DNA of 64,000 nt from Labilibacter marinus (GCF_001659685.2 NZ_LXYE02000020.1:248001-312000); one strand, 5' to 3'. Counted from the stretch's first letter, positions 50,639 to 59,938 are shown. Translations and numbers: made by a program. The notes: generated from the sequence alone by a model not told the origin.

Positions 50639-51926
50639 ATTTGATAATAGCCGTTTTGTAAGTCGAAATAGCTCTTTCTCTGGCCGTTTTATGATCTACC
50701 ATTGGTTTGGGGTATTGATTTGTTCCATATTCGGGTATCCACTTTTTAATATATTCAAAAGTAGGGTCAAATCTTTTTTGCTGTAATTCTGGATTAAATA
50801 TTCTGAAATAAGGAACTGCATCGCAACCAGTACTGGCTGCCCATTGCCAATTGCCAATATTGGATGAAAGTTCATAATCCAATAACTTAGATGCAAAATA
50901 AGTTTCGCCCCAACGCCAGTCGATAAGTAAATGCTTGCATAAGAAGGACGCAGTTATCATACGAACTCTATTGTGCATATATCCCGTTGAGTTCAATTGG
51001 CGCATTCCAGCGTCAACCATTGGGAAACCCGTTTTTCCTTCGCACCAAAGCTTAAAATCATTCTCGTTATTATGCCAAGGAATAAATTTATATTGAGGTT
51101 TAAAGCTTTCGGTAATGCTATGTGGAAAATGAAACATGATTTGCATAAAGAATTCACGCCAGATAAGCTCGTTTAAAAATATTTTGCTGTGCTCAGAAGC
51201 AGCTTTGGCTATTTGCCTAATGCTAACGGTCCCAAATCGCAGATGAGGTCCAATATAGCTACCAATGTCTTTTATAGGGTAGTCTCGCTGTTCTTCATAG
51301 ACCCCTAAACAATCTAAATTGTAATCTTTCACCAAATGTCTTCCAGCTTTAAAACCTAAAGAGGTCAAACTTGGAAAATGAAAATTTTCATTTATATATT
51401 CCGCCTTAATATCGTATTCTTCGTCTAGAATTTGTACTTCAAAATTATTTAACCATTGATTTTTGTATGGTGTATAAACCGTATAAGGAGATTGGTCTTT
51501 CTTTACTATTTCAGACTTAGCGAATATTACTTGATCCTTGAATAGATGCAGTTTCGAATTAAAAGAAATTGATAATTCACTTATCTCATTATCTCTTTTA
51601 ATGGCATAGGGTTCGTAATCTTCGTTCGCAAAAATAGAAGGTACATTGTATTCCTGCAGTAAACAGCTGATGATATCTAAAGGATTCCCTTTTTTAATAA
51701 GTAGTGATCTATTCTGTGATCTTAGTTCTAAATGAATTCTTTCTAGTTGTTGGTAGATAAAACTAATCCTGCTGTCATTTTCGGGAAGTTGATTAACAAT
51801 GTTTTCGTCAAATATAAACAGTAATAATACAGGTAGTTTTTCTCTGGCAGCTTGCTTTAAGGCAGTGTTGTGCACTAATCGCAAATCTCGGCGTAACCAG
51901 ACTATATTTACTTTCTTTTTTGTCAT
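50637..51926 (-). CDS. phr: Deoxyribodipyrimidine photolyase (cryptochrome family)
   Basis: Light-driven repair of cyclobutane pyrimidine dimers, using FAD. 429 residues: N-terminal Rossmann domain starting VNIVWLRRDLRLVHN, C-terminal FAD domain with ELIWREFF near 245-252, FPMVDAGMRQLNSTGYMHNR near 302-321 and NWQWAASTGCDA near 359-370 followed by PYFRIFNP. The Trp triad region looks intact. Suggests life in light-exposed habitats. Convergent with queA. Confidence 0.94.
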   Translation of the reverse strand: MTKKKVNIVWLRRDLRLVHNTALKQAAREKLPVLLLFIFDENIVNQLPENDSRISFIYQQLERIHLELRSQNRSLLIKKGNPLDIISCLLQEYNVPSIFANEDYEPYAIKRDNEISELSISFNSKLHLFKDQVIFAKSEIVKKDQSPYTVYTPYKNQWLNNFEVQILDEEYDIKAEYINENFHFPSLTSLGFKAGRHLVKDYNLDCLGVYEEQRDYPIKDIGSYIGPHLRFGTVSIRQIAKAASEHSKIFLNELIWREFFMQIMFHFPHSITESFKPQYKFIPWHNNENDFKLWCEGKTGFPMVDAGMRQLNSTGYMHNRVRMITASFLCKHLLIDWRWGETYFASKLLDYELSSNIGNWQWAASTGCDAVPYFRIFNPELQQKRFDPTFEYIKKWIPEYGTNQYPKPMVDHKTARERAISTYKTAIIK

Positions 51927-52023
51927 ACATCTTCAATTATTAGAATAAAACAGATTGTATACCAATGTGTTTATTTTTTAATAACTTTATACAAGCACAT
52001 ATTTTAAAAATTACCATTTCATT

Positions 52024-52860
52024 ATGATTAAATTTTTGATTCCTGTAAACTTTGCTCCTTATACCATCAATTCCATTAAGTACTGTGCAGCATTAGCTCA
52101 TCACCTTAAAGGAGAAATTACTATGGTGTATTGTTATACACACTTATTGAGTAATGAAGGTAAAGAAGATGAAGGAAATTTTATATCATCTTATGATGAT
52201 GCCTTAAAAGGGTTGAAAAAATTGAAATCAGAAGTTTTAGAGGATTTCGAAAGCATAGATAAAGACCATGTTAAGCTAGAAGTGTTAGAGGGGTATCCCG
52301 AGGATATTATTCCTGAATTTTGTGAAAGTTATGCACCTGATTTAGTAGTGATGGGTACTAAAAGCAAAGGCGAAACCATTAAGGAATTATTAGGAAGTGT
52401 AACTTTAGATGTTATCACAAAAGTGCAAAATCCAGTAATGGCAGTGCCTAATAATTACGAATTTGTGTTAGATAAACTAACGAATATTTTATTTGTAACC
52501 GATTTCGAGAAATGTCAATATACTAGTTTGCATAAATTAGTGAACCTAGTTGGAGCCTTTGATACCAAAATTCATAATGTTCAGTATTGTCCTCATGGTA
52601 AAGATAAAGCGGTTGTTGAAAAGCTCACAGAATATAGTGATTACTGCAAATCTACTTACCGTAATCAACCAATGGTATGCGATTATATCGAAGGAGCTAA
52701 TATTATAGATTCTACAGAAGAATACATTACTGCAAATAATATTGATATGTTGGCAATTACCCGACGAAAAAGAAATGCAATTTCACAGTTGTTACAACCA
52801 AGCAGGACTAAAAAAATTCTTTTTAATGCCGAAATTCCAACGCTCTTCTTTCATCAATAG
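52024..52860 (+). CDS. Universal stress protein, tandem UspA domains
   Basis: 278 residues in two Usp halves. The first (about 1-143) has the start KFLIPVNFAPYTINSIKYCA and DLVVMGTKSKGETIKELLGSV, close to the ATP-binding G-x2-G-x9-G-S pattern. The second (about 150-278) has degenerated, with ITRRKRNAISQLLQPSRTKK at the end. A cytoplasmic stress protein; no operon partner. Confidence 0.87.
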   Translation: MIKFLIPVNFAPYTINSIKYCAALAHHLKGEITMVYCYTHLLSNEGKEDEGNFISSYDDALKGLKKLKSEVLEDFESIDKDHVKLEVLEGYPEDIIPEFCESYAPDLVVMGTKSKGETIKELLGSVTLDVITKVQNPVMAVPNNYEFVLDKLTNILFVTDFEKCQYTSLHKLVNLVGAFDTKIHNVQYCPHGKDKAVVEKLTEYSDYCKSTYRNQPMVCDYIEGANIIDSTEEYITANNIDMLAITRRKRNAISQLLQPSRTKKILFNAEIPTLFFHQ

Positions 52861-52992
52861 GCTATTTACTTCCTAAAGAGGGATTTTTAAATTAAATTTA
52901 CGCTTCAATAATTTTTGGCGATTAACTGTAAAGTGTAATAATCGTTTGGCTTTTTGATGTTTTACTGCATCATATCTAAAAAAACAGAAATA

Positions 52993-54012
52993 ATGAAAAT
53001 AGGAATATTATCAGCAGGAGGTGACTGTCCTGGTATAAATGCAGCGATTAGAGGAGTTGGAAAAACTGCTATCGTTCAATATGGAATGGAAGTAATTGGA
53101 ATTTCTAATGGCTTTAGTGGGCTGATAGATATGAATACAGAAGAATTAACCGAAGATAAACTTTCTGGTATATTAACCCTAGGAGGAACCATATTGGGAA
53201 CTTCAAGGATGAAGCCATTTAAGCCACAAGCTGGTGATACCGTAGAAGATAAGCCTCAGGTAATTAAAGAGAACTACCAAAAATTAGGTTTAGATGCTTT
53301 GGTTTGTATTGGAGGTAATGGTACGCAGCGCACCGCTAACTTACTGGCTAAAGAAGGTTTAAATATTGTTGGTCTTCCTAAAACCATTGATAATGATGTT
53401 TGGGGTACAGATGTTACTTTTGGATTTGATTCTGCCGTAAATATTGCTACTGATGCTATTGATAGACTGCATACCACAGCTAACTCCCACAAAAGGGTAA
53501 TGGTGATTGAGGTTATGGGGCACAATGCAGGTTGGATAGCCTTACATTCTGGTGTTGCAGGTGGAGGTGATATTGTGTTGCTACCAGAAATAGAGTACGA
53601 TATGGAGGTAGTCGCCAATACGTTAATTACAAGAGCTGAACGTGGAAAACCATATTCAATTGTTGTGGTAGGTGAGGGTATTAAAGTGCCGAACAAAAAA
53701 AATGCTGCCAGGTATATTGCTAAACAAATTCAAGAACGCACCGACCTTGAAACACGTGAAACTATTTTAGGTTATGTGCAAAGAGGAGGTACGCCTTCGC
53801 CAGCAGATAGAGTTTTAGCTACTCGTTATGGAGCTTATGCTGCCAAATTAATCAACAATAAAGAGTTTGGCACTATGGTTTGTGTCAGAAACAATGAAAT
53901 TTCGTCAGTACCTTTAGAAGAGGTTGGTGGCAAAACAAAACTTATACAAGCTAACGATAGACTTGTGGATAAAGCCCGAAATATGGGTGTTTGCTTCGGC
54001 GACAAGATATAA
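52993..54012 (+). CDS. pfkA: 6-phosphofructokinase
   Basis: Phosphorylates fructose-6-phosphate in glycolysis. 339 residues from ATG 52993; an upstream ATG at 52954 adds 13 residues with no family match. GILSAGGDCPGINAAIR opens the protein. The phosphoryl-donor site reads GGNGTQ (N109, G110) and PKTIDND (K130). Gly at the position of E. coli G104 favours ATP over PPi, while Lys at the position of G124 is typical of PPi-type or mixed group III enzymes. So the donor is probably ATP but uncertain. Confidence 0.92.
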   Translation: MKIGILSAGGDCPGINAAIRGVGKTAIVQYGMEVIGISNGFSGLIDMNTEELTEDKLSGILTLGGTILGTSRMKPFKPQAGDTVEDKPQVIKENYQKLGLDALVCIGGNGTQRTANLLAKEGLNIVGLPKTIDNDVWGTDVTFGFDSAVNIATDAIDRLHTTANSHKRVMVIEVMGHNAGWIALHSGVAGGGDIVLLPEIEYDMEVVANTLITRAERGKPYSIVVVGEGIKVPNKKNAARYIAKQIQERTDLETRETILGYVQRGGTPSPADRVLATRYGAYAAKLINNKEFGTMVCVRNNEISSVPLEEVGGKTKLIQANDRLVDKARNMGVCFGDKI

Positions 54013-54070
54013 GATTGGTTAATTTTTAGTTAAAATGCCAACTTCAAAACTAATTGCGGTTGTTTGGTGT

Positions 54071-54078
54071 TATTTTTG
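54071..54078 (+). promoter_or_regulatory. -7 element (TATTTTTG) before cysH
   Basis: TATTTTTG fits TAnnTTTG and lies 37 bp before the cysH start. No -33 TTTG at the expected place. Confidence 0.35.
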
Positions 54079-54114
54079 AAACATCATCAGCCGCATTTTT
54101 AAGCTTAAATAATA

Positions 54115-54819
54115 ATGACAAAAGAACAGATAGTTGCCTTGAATGAGCAACTGGCAGGAGCTAGTCCAACAGAAGTAATTCGCTTTTTCGTAGAGAAGTA
54201 TCAAGATAAAATAGCTTTGGCTTCGAGCCTTGGTGCAGAAGACCAGGTTTTAACACAAATGTTAACTTCGGTAACTGATAATGCGCTTATTTTCACTTTA
54301 GATACAGGCCGTTTGTTTTCTGAAACATACGAGTTAATTGATAGAACATCTAAAAAGTATAAATCAAATCTTAAGGTATACTCTCCTAAAGCAGAGGCTG
54401 TTCAGAATATGGTTCAAGCCAAAGGGATAAATTTGTTTTACGATAGCATCGAGAATAGGAAAGAGTGTTGTTATAACAGAAAGTTGGAACCATTGAAACG
54501 TGCCTTTGAAGGATTGGATGCCTGGATTTGTGGATTACGAGCAGAGCAATCGGTAACTAGAACAGATATTCAGGTAGTTGAATGGGACGAAAACAATAAC
54601 ATTTTAAAGATTAATCCTTTAGCCAATTGGAGCGAGAAAGAGGTGTGGGATTATATCAAAGAAAATGGTATTCCTTATAATCCATTGCATGACAAAGGTT
54701 ATCCTAGTATTGGTTGTCAGCCTTGTACCAGAGCCATTATGGAAGGGGAGGATATTAGAGCTGGTCGTTGGTATTGGGAAAATCCAGATACCAAAGAATG
54801 TGGATTACACAAAAAGTAA
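54115..54819 (+). CDS. cysH: Phosphoadenylyl/adenylyl-sulfate reductase
   Basis: Reduces activated sulfate to sulfite in assimilation. 234 residues with the PAPS-reductase fold (SSLGAEDQVLTQML near 38-51, DTGRLFSETYEL near 66-77). The cysteines ECCYNRK near 118-124 and GCQPCTR near 201-207 are the 4Fe-4S ligands of the APS-reductase type, and ECGLH at the C-terminus holds the catalytic Cys. It therefore probably prefers APS. No other sulfate genes are adjacent, which is unusual since cysH often sits with cysDN. Confidence 0.93.
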   Translation: MTKEQIVALNEQLAGASPTEVIRFFVEKYQDKIALASSLGAEDQVLTQMLTSVTDNALIFTLDTGRLFSETYELIDRTSKKYKSNLKVYSPKAEAVQNMVQAKGINLFYDSIENRKECCYNRKLEPLKRAFEGLDAWICGLRAEQSVTRTDIQVVEWDENNNILKINPLANWSEKEVWDYIKENGIPYNPLHDKGYPSIGCQPCTRAIMEGEDIRAGRWYWENPDTKECGLHKK

Positions 54820-54884
54820 TAGAATTTAATGGGAGGGTGTGCCATCATTCAGAAAGGTTTATCATCTCCGAATAAAATATAATT

Positions 54885-56600
54885 ATGAAGATATTCAATA
54901 AACAAAGCCGACTAAAGTGGATTAGTGGAACACTGGTTTTATTAGTTGTTTCAATTGGTTTAGTAGGTTTTAATAATGATGATAAGAGAAACTTTTCCAT
55001 CGTTAAAAACCTAGACATTTTTTATACGCTTTTTCGTGAGTTAAACAGTTACTATGTGGATGAAACAAATCCAGAAGAGCTGATTAAAAAAGGTATTGAT
55101 GAAATGTTAGAGTCGTTAGACCCTTATACCACCTACATCCCTGAGGATGATATGGAGGATTTTAAATTCATGACAACAGGAGAATATGGTGGCATGGGTT
55201 CCTTGATTTCGCGCAATGGAGAACATGTGGTTATTGCTGAGCCATACGAAGGTTTTCCTGCTCAAAAGGCAGGTCTTAAAGCAGGTGATAAACTCATCGA
55301 AATCAATGGCGAAAATGTAGTAGGTAAATCTACTTCCGACGTTAGTGATAAACTAAAAGGTCCTGCTAATACACCTTTAAAGTTAAAGCTTGATAGGCCA
55401 GGAGAAGATAAACCATTGACTATTGAATTAATTCGTAGAAAAATATCTATCAATCCAGTTCCTTATTATGGTATGGTGTCGGATAAAACGGGACTTATCA
55501 TCTTAAATAACTTTACGCAAAACTGCTCTAAAGAAGTAGCTAAAGCGATGAAGGATTTAAAAGATAACCAAGGAGCAGAGAGTTTTGTACTTGACCTGAG
55601 AGGTAACCCTGGTGGGCTTTTAGATGATGCCGTTAAAATCGTAAACTTATTTATTAAAAAGGGGAGCGAAGTAGTTTCTACTAAAGGTAAAGTGAGTCAG
55701 TGGGATAAAGTATATAGAGCAACATCAGAGCCAATTGATACCATTAGTCCAGTATCTGTATTAATCAGTAGAGGTTCAGCTTCTGCATCAGAGATTGTTG
55801 CCGGTAGCCTTCAGGATATGGATAGAGCCGTTTTAATCGGTCAACGCTCATTTGGTAAGGGATTGGTTCAAACTACACGTCCGTTGTCTTACGATGCCAA
55901 ATTAAAGGTAACTACAGCCAAGTATTATATACCTAGTGGTAGATGTATTCAAGCGGTGGATTATAGCAACCGTAACGAAGATGGTAGTGTTGGTTTAATT
56001 CCTGATTCATTAATTACAGAGTTTAAAACCTTTGGCGGCCGTTCGGTATTTGATGGAGGAGGTGTTTCGCCAGATATCACTTTAGACCGCAAAAAATATG
56101 GAAACATTGCCTATGCCTTAGTAGCTCAAAGTATGTTTTTTAATTATGCTACCGACTTTGCTATTCAGCATAAAGAGATTGCGTCTCCTGAAGAGTTTAA
56201 AATTTCGGATGAGACTTTTGAAGAATTTAAGGCTTTTGTAAAAGCTAAAGAGGACTTTACTTATAAATCGGCAACACAAGATGCTTTAAAGAAATTGCTT
56301 AAAACAGCGAAACAAGAGGATTATTATACCAAAGCTAAGGCTGAATTTGAAGAGCTTGAAAAACTACTTACCTTGGATGTGGAGAAGGATTTAAACATCT
56401 TTAAAGAGGAGGTTAGTGAGTTGTTAGCCAATGAAATTATAAAACGATACTACTACCAAAAAGGGGCCATTAGATTATCGTTACAGGATGATGATGAACT
56501 TAAAAAGGCTATTGAAGTGCTTAATGACCCTGCAGAATATAATGGTATTTTAAACGGTACAGTTTTAAGCCATGCAGGTGATAAAAGAGGGGTGAAGTAA
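54885..56600 (+). CDS. S41-family C-terminal processing protease
   Basis: CtpA/Tsp-like periplasmic protease of 571 residues. Membrane anchor about 12-30; conserved N-terminal helix domain with YVDETNPEELIKKGIDEML; PDZ domain about 95-180 (GFPAQKAGLKAGDKLIEING); catalytic domain about 190-400 with Ser in RGSASASE and Lys in SFGKGLVQ, the Ser-Lys dyad; and a C-terminal helical region about 420-560. Lies 65 bp behind cysH; the tandem layout may be accidental. Strong terminator follows. Confidence 0.94.
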   Translation: MKIFNKQSRLKWISGTLVLLVVSIGLVGFNNDDKRNFSIVKNLDIFYTLFRELNSYYVDETNPEELIKKGIDEMLESLDPYTTYIPEDDMEDFKFMTTGEYGGMGSLISRNGEHVVIAEPYEGFPAQKAGLKAGDKLIEINGENVVGKSTSDVSDKLKGPANTPLKLKLDRPGEDKPLTIELIRRKISINPVPYYGMVSDKTGLIILNNFTQNCSKEVAKAMKDLKDNQGAESFVLDLRGNPGGLLDDAVKIVNLFIKKGSEVVSTKGKVSQWDKVYRATSEPIDTISPVSVLISRGSASASEIVAGSLQDMDRAVLIGQRSFGKGLVQTTRPLSYDAKLKVTTAKYYIPSGRCIQAVDYSNRNEDGSVGLIPDSLITEFKTFGGRSVFDGGGVSPDITLDRKKYGNIAYALVAQSMFFNYATDFAIQHKEIASPEEFKISDETFEEFKAFVKAKEDFTYKSATQDALKKLLKTAKQEDYYTKAKAEFEELEKLLTLDVEKDLNIFKEEVSELLANEIIKRYYYQKGAIRLSLQDDDELKKAIEVLNDPAEYNGILNGTVLSHAGDKRGVK

Positions 56601-56626
56601 GGTATCGCAAAAGCAATAAATAATAT

Positions 56627-56670
56627 AAAACTCGGGGTGTAATTTTTAAATTTACGCCCCGAGTTTTTTT
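56627..56670 (+). terminator. Terminator of the S41 protease gene
   Basis: CTCGGGG (56631-56637) pairs with CCCCGAG (56657-56663), extended inward by TGTAA/TTACG with one G-T pair and outward by A/T pairs, followed by seven T residues (56664-56670). Confidence 0.92.
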
Positions 56671-56732
56671 GTGTTTAAAAAAATCTAAACGGGAAATAAT
56701 GATTTTCCATTAATATATGTAAGTAATTGGAA

Positions 56733-56813
56733 ATGACACCTGCCGATCATTTGGAGCGTATTCCTGCCGTATTTAAAAAGGGCCCGTATACCTTTAAGCG
56801 AGTTACAAACTAA
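56733..56813 (+). other. 26-codon frame, possible mini-gene or gene remnant
   Basis: ATG-started frame reading MTPADHLERIPAVFKKGP and ending FKRVTN; its residue mix looks like real protein. An in-frame stop lies three codons upstream, so it is not a direct continuation of a longer frame. A terminator-like hairpin follows at 56834. It may be a very small gene or a leftover C-terminus. Confidence 0.3.
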
Positions 56814-56833
56814 GGTGTATTAATAAGATTACT

Positions 56834-56872
56834 AATGGCTGCTTTTGTTATTTTAAAGAGTAGCCATTTTTT
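56834..56872 (+). terminator. Terminator-like hairpin in the gap
   Basis: AATGGCT (56834-56840) pairs with AGCCATT (56862-56868), extendable inward with G-T pairs, followed by T residues to 56872. Confidence 0.65.
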
Positions 56873-56912
56873 AGATTTATTTTCAATATCGATGAATTCT
56901 TTTATTGATATT

Positions 56913-57055
56913 CAATCCCGCTGGGATTGTATTGATGGGGTTGGTTTTCAAATTCTATAAACATTTAACTTCTCTGAAGTTATTTTAATATCCCCAGAGC
57001 GGATACATATTTATAGAAGTGGAATTTATATTTCAGTACAACTCCAGAGGAGTTG
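56913..57055 (+). repeat. Cluster of three mini-palindromes with 3-nt centres
   Basis: CAATCCC-GCT-GGGATTG (56913-56929), AACTTC-TCT-GAAGTT (56967-56981) and CAACTCC-AGA-GGAGTTG (57039-57055), all perfect arms with a 3-nt centre. I recognise similar strings as dispersed intergenic repeats in Bacteroidota. A fourth of the same type, GGTGTA-TGA-TACACC, is at 57131-57145. Confidence 0.65.
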
Positions 57056-57200
57056 AATAAAATAAATAAAAATATTTTTGACGGTCACTAATGATTTATT
57101 TTATGGAATATTAATAAGGTGTGCATCTTAGGTGTATGATACACCGCATTCGCATTTAAAGATTATCATTTATTTATTGCCTCCTGTCACCCTTTTATTC

Positions 57201-57234
57201 CCTAAAGGAATCCGAGCGCAAGGACTCCTTTAGG
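57201..57234. repeat. Long hairpin CCTAAAGGA/TCCTTTAGG
   Basis: Arms 57201-57209 and 57226-57234 are perfect, with an inner TCC/GGA helix (57211-57213, 57222-57224). No T-run. Probably part of the same repeat-rich stretch. Confidence 0.55.
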
Positions 57235-57308
57235 AGATTAAGAGGTGTGCGATGGGATTCTTGGTTTAAATGCAATTGCCCCGGAGTATGATATAATAAA
57301 AGGCTTCT

Positions 57309-57560
57309 ATGAAAAATATATGTATTAGTTTAATATTGGGGTTTCTAGCTATAGGGAATATGACAGCACAGGAACTAATTGAATACCCTGAAAGTAAAAC
57401 CCAAACGGGAGAGTTGATTTATCTTGGTGCTGATAGTATCGAGTACAGTAAATATTTAGATTACATTCAGGATTGGTGTAGAGAGTTAGAAGGTTCCTGG
57501 AAAGCATTGGAAGATGCTGAATTTAAGTTTAATTTAACATTTCATGAAAAGCCGGTTTAA
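57309..57560 (+). CDS. Unrecognised small secreted protein
   Basis: 83 residues: signal peptide about 1-20 (ending NMTA), then a polar, acidic domain of about 60 residues with a Trp-Cys pair (DWCRELEGSWKALEDAEF). No lipobox, no family recognised. The region upstream is repeat-rich and no promoter was identified. The coding call rests on the clean signal peptide. Confidence 0.6.
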   Translation: MKNICISLILGFLAIGNMTAQELIEYPESKTQTGELIYLGADSIEYSKYLDYIQDWCRELEGSWKALEDAEFKFNLTFHEKPV

Positions 57561-57602
57561 TAGTATAATTGGTATTATAATCAGGAATAGCACAGATAGC
57601 GT

Positions 57603-58520
57603 TTAATCTTTCTTAGATTCCAAAGTGATTCTTGTTTTAGGTAAACTTTCCGGATAGTTATTTTGTATAAACTCAATCATCTTTTCTCGAATATAAACGC
57701 GCAGGTCCCATGCGGTAGGAGAGTTTTTTGCACTTACTAGAATTCTTATTTCTACCGAATGTTCCTTTGAATCGGTCACTTGAAGTACATTTACTTCTTT
57801 ATCCCACAAATCGGTACTATTTAATAATCTGCTTAATTCATTTCTTAATGCTTCAAACGAAATGTTATAATCTGTATAAAGAAAGATAGTGCCTATAATA
57901 TCAGCATTTGAACGTGTCCAATTTTGAAAAGGCTTTTCAAGAAAATAGGTTGAAGGCAATACTAAGCGTCTTTTGTCCCAAAGCCTAATAACCACATAAG
58001 TTAGGTTGATTTCTTCAATCCACCCCCACTCGTTCTCAACTACAACGGCATCATCAATTCTAAAGGGCTGTGCAATGGCAATTTGAATGCCTGCTAACAA
58101 AGCGCCTACCACTTTTTGTGCGGACAAACCAATGATTATACCTGCTAAACCAGCTGAAGCAAAAATTCCAATTCCTATTTTTCTAATGTTCTCAAACGAT
58201 AGTAGAATCAGTCCAATAGCAATAAGGATTATTATTACGATGGTAACTTTTTCTAGAATATTAATTTGTGTATGTAATTTTCGCGATAATAAGTTATCCT
58301 CTTTTGTAATGTCATATCGCCTTAGTGTATAGTGTTTTAGTTTTTTTAGAAGAATGATGATCAGCCACGAAAAACTGGCAATAATTAAATTATCTTTTTG
58401 CGTCATTAATCCATAAAAATCAAACCCTGTGAGTTCAGAAATATAGTTTGATATGGGCTCAATAGCTGTAAAAACAAAAATAAGTAGAATGCTAAAAACG
58501 AGTTGATAGTTGCGCTTCAT
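57603..58520 (-). CDS. MscS-family mechanosensitive ion channel
   Basis: Small-conductance channel relieving osmotic shock. 305 residues with four TM helices (about 7-25, 42-60, 85-107, 112-140). The last one has the MscS pore pattern with small residues (GIGIFASAGLAGIIIGLSAQ), then the beta domain with PFRIDDAVVVENEWGWIEEI and the VLPSTYFLEKPFQNW stretch. The C-terminal domain is of normal length. Monocistronic. Confidence 0.93.
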   Translation of the reverse strand: MKRNYQLVFSILLIFVFTAIEPISNYISELTGFDFYGLMTQKDNLIIASFSWLIIILLKKLKHYTLRRYDITKEDNLLSRKLHTQINILEKVTIVIIILIAIGLILLSFENIRKIGIGIFASAGLAGIIIGLSAQKVVGALLAGIQIAIAQPFRIDDAVVVENEWGWIEEINLTYVVIRLWDKRRLVLPSTYFLEKPFQNWTRSNADIIGTIFLYTDYNISFEALRNELSRLLNSTDLWDKEVNVLQVTDSKEHSVEIRILVSAKNSPTAWDLRVYIREKMIEFIQNNYPESLPKTRITLESKKD

Positions 58521-58714
58521 ATAATATCGTTTAAATGATTTTTATACTAGAATTAAAAATCAATTACCTGAAGTGTAGCTTGATTTTAATTCAATATAAT
58601 GAATAGAGGCATTTTTACCTAAGTTTGTTAAAATTATAGTATTCTGCAGTAGCATTGTATGCTAAAATACAGCTATTTTTAAATTAGAAGTAATATTTAT
58701 AAGTAGCAGTCAAT

Positions 58715-58746
58715 AAAAAAGCTCAACTGTTTCCAATTGAGCTTTT
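58715..58746 (-). terminator. Terminator of the lysC-lysA operon
   Basis: Minus strand: AAAAGCTCAATTG and its partner CAGTTGAGCTTTT form a 13-bp stem with one mismatch, followed by a T-run (plus-strand A-run 58715-58720). Confidence 0.88.
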
Positions 58747-58768
58747 GTAATATTTTAATGTGAGTTAT

Positions 58769-59926
58769 CTATATCAAATCGGAATAGATTGCCTGCGGTA
58801 ATTCACGTAAGTTATACTGATTGGCCATCACCTCGCCATAAGCTCCTGCCGAACGGATTGCCATTAAATCGCCTCTTCCTGTTTTAGGAAGGGTAACAGC
58901 TTTACCAAAGCAATCGGATGATTCGCAAATAGGCCCTACTACATCATATTTATCTTCTTCAAGTGTAGAAGTCAGGTTTTCTATTTTATGATAGGCTTGG
59001 TATAAAGCTGGTCGAATTAAATCGCTCATACCTGCATCAATAATGGCAAAGTGCGTGCTAACACCTTCTTTTACGTATAACACTTTACTCATTAAAGTAC
59101 CACACTGACATACTACCGAACGTCCTAATTCAAAGTGAACTTCCTGTCCTTCTTGTAATTCTAAAAATTCATCAAAAATGGCAAAGAATTTCTCAAAATC
59201 AGGCATGGGATTATCATCTGGATTATCGTAATCGATACCTAAACCACCGCCAACATTTACAATTTTGGGAATGGCTCTGCGCTTGATAAAAATATCTTGC
59301 TGCAGCTCGTTTACTCTTGTACATAGCTGCTTAAAAGAATCTAAATCGTTTATTTGAGATCCGATATGAAAATGAATGCCGACAAAATTAACGTTGTTCA
59401 GTTCTTCAATTTTATCCAGTACTTTTTCAATATCCCAAATATAAATTCCGAATTTATTTTCTTCTAAACCCGTTGTGATGTACTTATGCGTATTGGCTTT
59501 TACGTTAGGGTTAATTCTTAGGGCTATATTGGCTGTTTTTCCCATGCGCTCAGCTATCTCGTTGATAACTTCTAGTTCTGGGATGGATTCTACGTTAAAA
59601 CACGCAATATCATTCTCTAAACCCGTAATTATCTCTTTGTCGGCTTTGCCTACTCCTGCAAATACTACCTTGTCATTTGTAAACCCAGCTGCCAAAGAAG
59701 CGGTCACTTCATTACCGCTTACGCAATCGGCTCCAAAACCAAAAGAGTTTACTCTTTCCAGAATCCGTTTGTTAGCATTGGCCTTTACAGCATAATGAAT
59801 ATGGTAATTGTATTTATTAGCCTCAGTTTGAATTACACTTAATGTGTCATCCAACAACTGCATATTATAATAGTAAAAAGGTGTTTCCACCTCGTTTAAT
59901 TTCTGAATTGGAAATTGACTACTCAT
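58769..59926 (-). CDS. lysA: Diaminopimelate decarboxylase
   Basis: Last step of lysine synthesis, PLP-dependent decarboxylation of meso-diaminopimelate. 385 residues from ATG 59926 (a GTG two codons earlier is the alternative). HYAVKAN near 44-50 holds the PLP Lys, HFHIGSQ near 189-195, GGGLGIDY near 226-233 binds phosphate, and CESSD near 336-340 supplies the active-site Cys. It starts 12 bp after the lysC stop, so lysC-lysA form an operon. Confidence 0.97.
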   Translation of the reverse strand: MSSQFPIQKLNEVETPFYYYNMQLLDDTLSVIQTEANKYNYHIHYAVKANANKRILERVNSFGFGADCVSGNEVTASLAAGFTNDKVVFAGVGKADKEIITGLENDIACFNVESIPELEVINEIAERMGKTANIALRINPNVKANTHKYITTGLEENKFGIYIWDIEKVLDKIEELNNVNFVGIHFHIGSQINDLDSFKQLCTRVNELQQDIFIKRRAIPKIVNVGGGLGIDYDNPDDNPMPDFEKFFAIFDEFLELQEGQEVHFELGRSVVCQCGTLMSKVLYVKEGVSTHFAIIDAGMSDLIRPALYQAYHKIENLTSTLEEDKYDVVGPICESSDCFGKAVTLPKTGRGDLMAIRSAGAYGEVMANQYNLRELPQAIYSDLI

Positions 59927-59938
59927 CTGCACTATCCA

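Larger units (their letters stand above)
56671..57308. other. 640-bp gap with small palindromes and a 26-codon frame
   Basis: Holds a 26-codon frame (56733-56813), a terminator-like hairpin (56834-56872), three short palindromes at 56913-57055, another at 57131-57145, and a long hairpin at 57201-57234. It looks like accumulated intergenic repeat material rather than a lost gene. Confidence 0.5.

Noticed and set aside
53274-53696. 140-codon frame antisense to pfkA
   Set aside because: Entirely inside a well-conserved phosphofructokinase gene.
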